From contig NZ_JAGRPV010000001.1 in NCBI RefSeq assembly GCF_030014955.1, forward strand, positions 7,316,001-7,380,000: a stretch of 64,000 bases of DNA, written 5' to 3'. The position numbers and the translations under genes are program-made. The notes under the pieces were generated by a model, which saw only the letters and a program-made list of their open reading frames with translations, searched no databases and had not been told where the DNA came from. This stretch comes from Cohnella hashimotonis (GTDB taxonomy: Bacteria > Bacillota > Bacilli > Paenibacillales > Paenibacillaceae). Of the stretch, positions 6,830 through 14,073 are shown one piece after another. Position 1 is the stretch's first letter. Every line of letters begins with the position of its first letter.

Positions 6830-7297
6830 TTACGACTTGCCCGTCTTGCCCGCTACGGAAAAATGGCTCATCTCCGTCGGGGAGACTGGCTTCTTTTTCG
6901 TCTTCGCCCGCTCCTCGCTTGCGCATTCACCGCGGTATCGCCCCTCCTCCAGCTTCAAGTCGATAAAGTCGACGACCTGCTGCAGCGAAGCGATCTGGCT
7001 GACGATATTTTCCCGATGGCTTCTTAAATGAGCGACCAGCTCGGGGTGATCCGCAGGATCGGCATCGGCGGACACCGCCAGGAACGGCCGCATCTCCTCC
7101 AGCGGCATTCCTGTTTTCTTCAAGCAGGACAGCAGCCGGATCGTTCGGATGTCTTCTTCCCCGTAGACGCGATGTCCATTGTCCTTCCGCTCCGCCCGGG
7201 GCAGCAGCGCGATCTTCTCGTAATACCGGATCGTGTCCTCGGAGACGCCGGTCAGCTCCGCGGTCTGCTTGATCGTATAGACAAGCTTTGTTTTCAC
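6830..7297 (-). CDS. MerR-family regulator (AdhR/YhdQ-like)
   Basis: 155-aa MerR protein: an N-terminal winged HTH beginning VYTIKQTAELTGVSEDTIRYYEK, then the RVYGEEDIRTI helix and a dimerisation coiled coil (~85-125), with a short C-terminal tail. Start GTG 7295-7297 follows GGGAGGGG; a longer upstream frame exists but would run through the promoter. It has one Cys in LLSCLKK and one in the tail (RGECAS), so thiol or electrophile sensing as in AdhR/YfmP is possible. It diverges from an SDR gene, and both promoters have the 19-bp spacer and dyad expected of MerR targets, so it probably controls itself and the SDR. Confidence 0.88.
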   Translation of the reverse strand: MKTKLVYTIKQTAELTGVSEDTIRYYEKIALLPRAERKDNGHRVYGEEDIRTIRLLSCLKKTGMPLEEMRPFLAVSADADPADHPELVAHLRSHRENIVSQIASLQQVVDFIDLKLEEGRYRGECASEERAKTKKKPVSPTEMSHFSVAGKTGKS

Positions 7298-7329
7298 CCG
7301 ATCCCCTCCCGAAAGTTGCTTATGTCCGT

Positions 7330-7360
7330 ATTGTATATCTTGGAGCCGGCTCCAAGTCAA
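7330..7360 (-). promoter_or_regulatory. MerR-type promoter/operator for the MerR gene
   Basis: On the minus strand: -35 TTGACT (7355-7360), a 19-bp spacer holding the dyad CTTGGAGCCGGCTCCAAG, and -10 TACAAT (7330-7335). The over-long 19-bp spacer with a central palindrome is the hallmark of MerR-activated promoters. Confidence 0.8.
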
Positions 7361-7398
7361 GCGAGTCGAACGAAGGCCGGAACTTGACTGCGGCACCC

Positions 7399-7429
7399 TT
7401 GACTTGGAGTCGACTCCAACTTTTAGAAT
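7399..7429 (+). promoter_or_regulatory. MerR-type promoter/operator for the SDR gene
   Basis: -35 TTGACT (7399-7404), a 19-bp spacer with the dyad TTGGAGTCGACTCCAA, and -10 TAGAAT (7424-7429). It is almost the same operator as the divergent one (7330-7360), which indicates a single shared regulator. Confidence 0.82.
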
Positions 7430-7481
7430 GTGCGCTAACGGGGCAAACAGCGCCCCGGCATCCGAAGGAGGCATACGACGA

Positions 7482-8336
7482 ATGAATAACGACGAACGGG
7501 AAAATATTGCCCTGATCACGGGCGCAAGCGCGGGAATCGGCCTTGAATTAACGAGGAAGCTGCTGGCGGAAAACTGGCAGGTCGCGGCTGTCGTCCGCTC
7601 CGGCTTTCCCGCGGACGATTCGAACATCCGGGAAGCCTTGCGGCGCGGCCAGCTTCGCGCATACCAAACGGCGGACCTCGCCGATTTTGCCGGCTTGCGG
7701 CGGGTTCTGGAAGAGATCAAAGCCAAGGAACGGCGGATCGACGTGTTGTTCAACAATGCCGGCGGGTCCTTCCCCGAGCTCAGCTATTCGGCACAGGGAC
7801 GGGAGCGGCATTATGAGCTGATGACCGTCGTGCCGTATATCATCCTGATGGAGCTTACGGAGAGCCTGAAGAACGGACATTTTAAAACGGTAATCAATAC
7901 CTCGTCATCGGCGTTTAAGTACACGAAGGCGTTGAGCATCGATATGCTTGAACGTCCAAAAACCTTCCGCAAGCTGCTCGGCCCGTATGCCACCTCCAAG
8001 CTGGCGCTTTCGCTCTGGACGCAAGAGGCGGCCCCGCGGCTGCTGAAGGATGGCATCCGGGTTCGCAGCGTCGATCCGGGAGGCAACAATACGCTCCGAA
8101 AGGGGAAACAATCCGGGCTGCCCCTCGTCGTTAAAGCCCTCATGAAGCTGTTCTTTTCCCCGCCAACCCACGGCGCCAACCGCTTGTACGAAGGCGCGTT
8201 CGGGGAACATCGCGCGGAAACGGGCGTCTATTTGGAGAAAGGCAGCGTCAAGGACTTAAAGCACCGGGATCAAGCCAGAAGCGTGCTGGAAAGAATGAAT
8301 GCGATTTATGAACGGGAGTTTCTCGCACAGGGGTGA
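7482..8336 (+). CDS. Short-chain dehydrogenase/reductase
   Basis: 284-aa classical-type SDR. Seen: the cofactor loop TGASAGIG near the N-terminus, NNAGG (residues ~90-94), a catalytic Ser in the INTSSSAFK stretch and YATSK with the Tyr-x3-Lys pair. The ATG at 7482 is chosen because AGGAGG lies seven bases upstream; the frame extends further but into the promoter. The substrate is unknown; control by an AdhR-like MerR suggests aldehyde or carbonyl detoxification. A terminator follows directly. Confidence 0.86.
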   Translation: MNNDERENIALITGASAGIGLELTRKLLAENWQVAAVVRSGFPADDSNIREALRRGQLRAYQTADLADFAGLRRVLEEIKAKERRIDVLFNNAGGSFPELSYSAQGRERHYELMTVVPYIILMELTESLKNGHFKTVINTSSSAFKYTKALSIDMLERPKTFRKLLGPYATSKLALSLWTQEAAPRLLKDGIRVRSVDPGGNNTLRKGKQSGLPLVVKALMKLFFSPPTHGANRLYEGAFGEHRAETGVYLEKGSVKDLKHRDQARSVLERMNAIYEREFLAQG

Positions 8337-8346
8337 TAGCATAGAC

Positions 8347-8378
8347 GGAGCAGTACCGGTCGCTGCTCCATTCTTTTC
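8347..8378 (+). terminator. Terminator after the SDR gene
   Basis: GGAGCAG and CTGCTCC form a 7-bp stem with a 9-base loop, followed by ATTCTTTT, eleven bases after the SDR stop. Confidence 0.6.
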
Positions 8379-8385
8379 CAGAAGC

Positions 8386-9477
8386 TCAAACCGCCGATTC
8401 CGCTTCATACTCCCCGTCGAGCAGGCGATCCAGAAACACGCCCGGCGATTTAAAAAACTTTTTCCAGGATACCCCTCGGAAAATCGTCAAGCTCTGGTGC
8501 TCGATATCGTAGCTGCCCAGACTCTTCTGACACGGAATCCACACAAGCATTCCCGTGGCGCCGTACGCATCTGCGTCCGCCAGCAAGCTGATCAGCTTGA
8601 TATCGTCCGCTTGAAATTCAGTAATCTCCACGAGAGAACAAAACTCTACGTAGGAGAAGTATTTGGAGTCGGGGAGTTCTATGCGTATTCTCGTTTCGGC
8701 TAGATCTTTAATGATGGCGGTAGGCAGCTTGGCCTTCTTCAGTTCTGCGATCCGTTTGTCGAGATCGTGGAGTTCCTTGGGTTCGTAGCCGGTAATCAGC
8801 TCCATAATCTCATGACGCTTATTAAACCTGGCTACGTGATAGGGTCTGTCGCCGTAGTGGTTTTTTAACCGGACATCCGCACCGCGCTCGAGCAAATATC
8901 GAACGACCTCGACATGGCCGGCGCATGCAGCAGAATGCAACGGTGTATTGGAGTCGTCGGGATGTCTCGCGAAGGATTGATAGTCGATATCGACCCCTTC
9001 CTCCACCAGCAGCTTCACGAATGCGAGATGTCCGTTAAAAGCTGCAAGCCCCAGCGCTCTGCCGCCATGGCTGGGCAGGTCCATGCCATTTTGGATCAGA
9101 AATGCGGCCAGCTTCACGTCTCCATTATAGGCTGCATGCCACAGTGCCGTGGTTCCGACGTGGGATACTGCATTGATCTGCGCCCCGCGATCGAGCAAAT
9201 ATTGAACCTCGTGAATTCGACCTTTTCTGGCGGCGGACGTGATAGAAGGATATGCCTTGTCGTTAAGGTCCGCGCCGTACGCAATAAGCAGCTTAACGAT
9301 CTCAAAATCCCACTCGCGATATCCGCCCCAAGCCCAATCCAGGTAAGTTCCCCCGGGGCTTGGCGCATTCAAGTCCACACCCGACTCGACGATGGACTTG
9401 ACCTTATCGTAATCGACGCTTTTAATGGCTTGAAGCAGTTCCTGATCAAGATGGTTCACGATCTTATCCTCCCTCAT
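8386..9477 (-). CDS. Ankyrin-repeat protein with a distinct C-terminal domain
   Basis: Cytoplasmic protein (363 aa from ATG 9475-9477) with about six ankyrin repeats over the first two thirds, e.g. NTPLHSAACAGHVEVVRYLLERGADV. The last ~110 residues, after DLDKRIAELKKAKLP, are not ankyrin; they include a segment GATGMLVWIPCQKSLGSYD and a terminal FKSPGVFLDRLLDGEYE, resembling the globular domains of SMI1/immunity-like proteins, though I cannot assign it. A GTG at 9528 would add 17 residues, but a TATAAT at 9537-9542 lies only nine bases upstream, so that start would be leaderless. No secretion signal. Likely a protein-binding factor. Confidence 0.78.
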   Translation of the reverse strand: MREDKIVNHLDQELLQAIKSVDYDKVKSIVESGVDLNAPSPGGTYLDWAWGGYREWDFEIVKLLIAYGADLNDKAYPSITSAARKGRIHEVQYLLDRGAQINAVSHVGTTALWHAAYNGDVKLAAFLIQNGMDLPSHGGRALGLAAFNGHLAFVKLLVEEGVDIDYQSFARHPDDSNTPLHSAACAGHVEVVRYLLERGADVRLKNHYGDRPYHVARFNKRHEIMELITGYEPKELHDLDKRIAELKKAKLPTAIIKDLAETRIRIELPDSKYFSYVEFCSLVEITEFQADDIKLISLLADADAYGATGMLVWIPCQKSLGSYDIEHQSLTIFRGVSWKKFFKSPGVFLDRLLDGEYEAESAV

Positions 9478-9656
9478 GATACCTGACTTAAGCGGCTCTT
9501 TCGAAGGATCTGCGGAGGTTTTTTCCACTTTGCCCCATTATACACGATCCAAAAACGTGCTTTGAGGGTGGGATGGGGGCTGGCGAGAGAGCGACAGTGG
9601 GCGGCGGAATAACGATTCGCCAGCGTCTTAATCTTGCGGGAGCGGCGGTACGCGGA

Positions 9657-12600
9657 CTACTCCGTTGCAAGCTGGCGTTTGCCCGACGACTTGGGAACGA
9701 CGAAGGAGACGATCGTCCCGCCTTCGGGACGGCTGCGAACGAGCAGGCCCTTGCCGTAGAGTTGTCTCAACCGGCGATCCGTATTGGCCAGGCCGATGCC
9801 TGCGCGACGTCCGGACGGCACGCCGGACAGCTGTTCCTGCGGAAGCCCATCGGGCGCCATGCCTACGCCGTCGTCTTCGATCGATATCTCAATCTCGTCT
9901 CCGATCTCCTGAATCCGAATCCGGACGGTGCCTCCCTCATGCCGCCTGAGCACGCCATGACGAACGGCATTTTCGACCAACGGCTGGATGGACAGCGGCG
10001 GAACGAACAGTTGAAGATGGTCCCCCGCCTCCAATACGGCGTGAAGCCGGTCGCCGAATCGCGCCTTTTCAATAAACAGATAGGCCCGCACCAGACGAAG
10101 CTCGTTCTCGAGCGGCACGAGCCGATCCGAATTGGAGGAGTCGAAGCTGGCCCTCAGGTAATCGCCGAATACCGACAGCAGCTCGCGCATGCGTGCGGTA
10201 TCGACATCCGCCAGCGCAGCGATGGAATTGAGGGTGTTGAACAGAAAATGGGGCTGAATCTGCGCCTGCAGCCATGCCGCCTCCAGACGCTTCTGCTCGC
10301 GCGCGGCCCAGGCCACATCCGTGAGTGCCTTCACCCGCATCCGCAGCTCATGCGCATCGACGGGCTTCACGATGTAGTCGTTGGCCTGCGCGTCGAAGCC
10401 CGCCGCGATATCTTCCGCCCGGTAGCGGGCTGTGAGCAGCAGAATTGGCAGCTCGGAGGCGGAGAAGCACGCACGGGCGGTGCGGGCGACCTCGTACCCG
10501 GAGATGTCCGGCATCATAACGTCCGCAATCAGCAGATCCCAGGGGCCTGAATTCAGAAGAGACAGCGCCCGGGTGCCGCTCGTCGTCGTCGTGATCTCAT
10601 AGAGCTCGGCGGGGAGCACATGCTCCAGCACGCGCAGATTAACCGGATCGTCGTCGACGGCAAGGATGCGGAAACGATCACCGCGCGCGGGCGCTTCCGT
10701 CGGAGCGTCCACCTCCGTCCCGGCGACCGCGGGCGCCGACGCTTCCGAGAACAGTCGGGCCGCGCCGACTTCGTGATGCGCCGAGTCCGAGTCGGCCGCG
10801 GCAGAGGAGACGGGATCAAGTAGGAGAGGGTTCAAAGCCGCGGGAGCGGAGTAGGCCGAATCCGAAGGGACCGCCTCCGCCGCGGGCAGCGAAAACCGAA
10901 AGACAGACCCCATGCCTGGCGTAGAATCGACCGTCAAGCGACCGCCGTGGAGCTCCACCAACCGCTTGCTGATTGCAAGTCCCAGTCCGAATCCCGCCGC
11001 ATTCGTATCCGGCTGAAGCTCGCCTTGCTCATAAGGCTCGAAGATGCGCTTCGCCGTGTTGGCATCCATTCCGATTCCCGTATCCGCTACGCGAATAACC
11101 ACCTGATCTCCTTCGACATCCGCGTCGATCCAGATCCGGCCTTCGTTCGTGAACTTGACCGCGTTATGCAGCAGGTTGAACAGGATCTGCACCAACCGGT
11201 TCTCGTCCGCCATTACGGCCGGCAGCGCGTCGGGCACCCGGTTCTCAAAACGAATCGGCTTCCCCGCGGCCAGGTACCGGACCATATCCAGCATGCCCGC
11301 AACCTCCGACTGCAGCCGGACAGGCGACGGCTTCACCGACAGGCTTCCCTCCCGCAGCCGATTCAGATCGATGAGGTCATGCAGCAGGAAGGACATGCGC
11401 TTGCCCATCGCGACGAGCAGCGCGAGACGATCCCGATTGGCCGCCTCGCCCGCCCGCTCTTCGCTGTCGAGTACGGCCTGGGCCATGTTCAGCATGCCGT
11501 GAAGCGGGTTTCGCAGCTCATGCGACGTGTGAACGAGAAATTCATCCTTGCGCTTGTCGGCAGTCTGTAGGCGCTCCGCCAATCGGACAGTCTCGGCAGC
11601 ATTTCTGAAATATCGCTTGAACCAATAGAGCGCGAACGAAATGAAAAACGCCAGCATATCGAACGGATAATAGCCGACATCCAACGAAAAAGAGTAGCCG
11701 AATATGCCCCATATCAGATTCCAGGCGACGGCGACTACGCCCAGCAGCAAATAAATGGCGTCAGGCGCGCCTCTGCGGACGGCGAGATAGAAAACGATCG
11801 GGGCGGTAACAAATGAGATCAGCAACAGGACTGTATGTATCCCATCCGTAAGCATATAGGTGAACGCCCGGACCGGAGACGCCAGAACGAATAAGCCGAA
11901 GAGAACGCATGCGACGAGGTGCCAGCGCGCATAACGAAGCATCCTGAACTCGGGCAGTAAGGTTCTTACATATTGCAGCAGCAGCGCCGCCGTGCACAAA
12001 TAGCTTAAGTAGAACGTTTTATACAAAGTCTCGAAGCCGACTCCGAACCAGACGGACAGCAAGCGGTCCTCGTTGCAGAGGATCGTTAATGCGCCGCATA
12101 TCCCCAACAAAGAAAAGAGCAGCAGCTGACGCTGCCGGGCGCCGAGGAAAAACAGGGCGATCGCGTACAGGACATGCATGGCCATCAGCAGGACCAGCGC
12201 CGCTTGCGAGCCGACGGTTAAACCGTACGACCGGCCCATCGCCTGGACCGTTCCGAGCCGAATGGGCTCCATCAAGCCGCCTCTGACACGATCGTCGAAG
12301 TTGGCGACTTGAAGCACAAGGTCAAGTACGTCGCGATCGGCGACAAACGTGACGGAATAAGGCACGGCACTCGCCGTATAAGCGGACGCGCGGTCCGCCG
12401 GACGGCCGGCGCCGCCCATCAAGCGACCGTTCACGTACAGCGCCGACGACGAAGAGACTCCCGGCACGCGCACAGTCAATTCCCGCTCCGGCAAGCCGCC
12501 GGCCGGGAGCCGGATGCGAAGCCGATAGGTCCCGAAGCCGATGAGCGGGTCGCTCGAGTTATTGTGAGCACCTCTCCAGCTGCCGGGGACCTTGATTGAA

Positions 12601-12872
12601 CGGGCGGAGCTTCCTTGCGATTGGAAGGTGCCGTCCGAATCGGGCGCAATCAGCCGAGACGGATAGAACGTCCACTGGCCGGAGAGGGAAAGAATCGGTT
12701 GGGATGCCGGATCCCAGCCGCTTAGATCCAGCTGGCCGTTTTCGGCCACCGCCCTCGCATTGTTCGTTTGAACGCCGATCCAGGCCAGGCGAATGCCTGT
12801 CAGCACGATCAGAAACAGCCCGACGACGGCTGCTATTTTTCGTTTTTTCACCATAGGATACGAGTTCGACAA
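9657..12872 (-). CDS. 7TMR-DISM hybrid sensor with two kinase modules and a receiver
   Basis: 1,071-aa membrane signalling protein. Order seen: N-terminal signal/TM (~8-32), an extracellular jelly-roll sensor (7TMR-DISM type, ~45-210), seven TM helices (~220-420), HisKA with FLVHTSHELRNP (His451), HATPase with DTGIGM, a receiver with ILAVDDD and LLIADVMMPD (~735-850), then a LytS/YesM-type kinase with QIQPHFLFNTLN (~875) and a second HATPase (DDGVGM, GIGLAN). Such proteins probably route a carbohydrate-type signal through two phosphoryl sources. The start is unclear: TTG 12872 or ATG 12854. The best ribosome site (GGAGG) precedes an ATG at 12892-12894 in another frame. It ends beside the ankyrin gene. 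Confidence 0.88.
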   Translation of the reverse strand: MSNSYPMVKKRKIAAVVGLFLIVLTGIRLAWIGVQTNNARAVAENGQLDLSGWDPASQPILSLSGQWTFYPSRLIAPDSDGTFQSQGSSARSIKVPGSWRGAHNNSSDPLIGFGTYRLRIRLPAGGLPERELTVRVPGVSSSSALYVNGRLMGGAGRPADRASAYTASAVPYSVTFVADRDVLDLVLQVANFDDRVRGGLMEPIRLGTVQAMGRSYGLTVGSQAALVLLMAMHVLYAIALFFLGARQRQLLLFSLLGICGALTILCNEDRLLSVWFGVGFETLYKTFYLSYLCTAALLLQYVRTLLPEFRMLRYARWHLVACVLFGLFVLASPVRAFTYMLTDGIHTVLLLISFVTAPIVFYLAVRRGAPDAIYLLLGVVAVAWNLIWGIFGYSFSLDVGYYPFDMLAFFISFALYWFKRYFRNAAETVRLAERLQTADKRKDEFLVHTSHELRNPLHGMLNMAQAVLDSEERAGEAANRDRLALLVAMGKRMSFLLHDLIDLNRLREGSLSVKPSPVRLQSEVAGMLDMVRYLAAGKPIRFENRVPDALPAVMADENRLVQILFNLLHNAVKFTNEGRIWIDADVEGDQVVIRVADTGIGMDANTAKRIFEPYEQGELQPDTNAAGFGLGLAISKRLVELHGGRLTVDSTPGMGSVFRFSLPAAEAVPSDSAYSAPAALNPLLLDPVSSAAADSDSAHHEVGAARLFSEASAPAVAGTEVDAPTEAPARGDRFRILAVDDDPVNLRVLEHVLPAELYEITTTTSGTRALSLLNSGPWDLLIADVMMPDISGYEVARTARACFSASELPILLLTARYRAEDIAAGFDAQANDYIVKPVDAHELRMRVKALTDVAWAAREQKRLEAAWLQAQIQPHFLFNTLNSIAALADVDTARMRELLSVFGDYLRASFDSSNSDRLVPLENELRLVRAYLFIEKARFGDRLHAVLEAGDHLQLFVPPLSIQPLVENAVRHGVLRRHEGGTVRIRIQEIGDEIEISIEDDGVGMAPDGLPQEQLSGVPSGRRAGIGLANTDRRLRQLYGKGLLVRSRPEGGTIVSFVVPKSSGKRQLATE

Positions 12873-12908
12873 AAAGCATGGAATTCCTCCGCAAGCTTGC
12901 CAGTCCGC

Positions 12909-13988
12909 TTAAGGTACCTTCACCACGAACGGGATCGTCAGCAACTGTCCGTCCCTTTGGAATTGGCCCCAGAGCTTATAGACTCCGCTGTGCGGGAAGG
13001 CGATGCCGAATAACGCTTGAGGGCCGGTCGAGGCCGCATTTACCGGATGAACATGAAGATATTCCTGCAGCTTGTCGTCTACCGCGATGATATGGCCGAC
13101 GCTGCCGAGGTAGGGCTGCAGATCGGACACCGGCTTGCCCGTATCTACATCGCGAAACGTGACGCTTAGCCCTGTCTGCATATTCGCCATCAGATGCCCG
13201 AAGTGCAGCTCCACCTCCATCCCTCCGGCGACCTGCGACAGCAACGCCGGGCCTGCGGGAAACTCGGAACTGCGGGAGCCGTCCGGGTCCGAGCCGCTCT
13301 CCGACCCGCCCGACACCGACACCTCCGCGCTCCGCGTCAATTCATTCAAGCCGCTCGGGATGAAATCGGCGAACAATCGATAGTTCCCTCCCTCCTGAAA
13401 GGTAACGGGAAGAACGAAGGCTCCTTCTCCCTGATATTCGGGATGGATGTGCTGGAATTCCCGCAGGTCCGTCGAGATGGCGACCAGGTGCAGCAGCTTT
13501 TCGCTGTTCACGTCGAACTTCCGGACCGGCTGCCCGTCCGCCCCGCTAATCCGGATGACGAGCTTCGCGGACCGCCCGGCTTCAGGCTCCCCCTCCGGCC
13601 AAGACCAAACCGCTTGAACCCCCTTCTCTGAGGGACTCTCCGCCGCGGCGCCGGCATGCGTATGCCCTGCGGACAAGCTCATCGGATCGATCAGCGGATC
13701 CTGCATATCGGCGTCGACTTGCGGCATCGCGTTCATCATGTCGGCCATGTCGTCCATGTCGTCCATGTCAGCTATGCCAGCCGCGCCAGCCATGTCCATC
13801 CCAGCCATGTCCATCCCAGCCATGTCCATCCCAGCCATGCCAGTCATGTCGGCCATCCCAGCCATTGCAGCGTCATGCGCAACCATCGATTCCGTCTTTC
13901 GTCCGCTTTGCGCGAAGGCCGCGATCAGAAAAAAGAGCGATACCGCAAGCAGCGCGCAGAACGCCCATGTCGACTTGTTGTGCTTCAT
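12909..13988 (-). CDS. Secreted Met/His-rich protein, putative copper handling
   Basis: 359 aa with an N-terminal signal/anchor (residues ~8-27). Residues ~35-90 are a Met-Asp-Gly low-complexity tract with three direct copies of MDMAG plus related units, rich in MxxM and MxM, typical of extracytoplasmic Cu(I) binding. Next comes a His-containing stretch (SAGHTHAG) and two beta-rich domains with paired histidines: FQHIHPEYQG near 183 and LQEYLHVHPV near 318, the pattern of YtkA-like/DUF secreted copper proteins. It lies directly downstream of a copper amine oxidase on the same strand, which supports a copper-delivery or scavenging role; this is inference. Confidence 0.7.
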   Translation of the reverse strand: MKHNKSTWAFCALLAVSLFFLIAAFAQSGRKTESMVAHDAAMAGMADMTGMAGMDMAGMDMAGMDMAGAAGIADMDDMDDMADMMNAMPQVDADMQDPLIDPMSLSAGHTHAGAAAESPSEKGVQAVWSWPEGEPEAGRSAKLVIRISGADGQPVRKFDVNSEKLLHLVAISTDLREFQHIHPEYQGEGAFVLPVTFQEGGNYRLFADFIPSGLNELTRSAEVSVSGGSESGSDPDGSRSSEFPAGPALLSQVAGGMEVELHFGHLMANMQTGLSVTFRDVDTGKPVSDLQPYLGSVGHIIAVDDKLQEYLHVHPVNAASTGPQALFGIAFPHSGVYKLWGQFQRDGQLLTIPFVVKVP

Positions 13989-14014
13989 CTTCCGGATCGC
14001 CCTTTCTGGTTGAG

Positions 14015-14054
14015 ACGAAGCCGATCGACTCTCAAGAGAGCGGATCGGCTTCGT
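14015..14054. other. Perfect 12-bp inverted repeat between two copper-related genes
   Basis: ACGAAGCCGATC and GATCGGCTTCGT form a 12-bp stem with a 16-base loop. On the minus strand it lies between the amine oxidase stop and the Met-rich gene; no U-run follows there, so it is probably a stabilising or processing hairpin. On the plus strand it is followed by TCGACTCCTTTATTTT. Confidence 0.5.
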
Positions 14055-14073
14055 TCGACTCCTTTATTTTGCC

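Noticed and set aside
12559..12894. 111-codon frame with the best ribosome site upstream of the hybrid sensor
   Set aside because: Its peptide is Arg/Ser-rich without domain features and lies inside the sensor domain frame; kept only as a note on the start problem.
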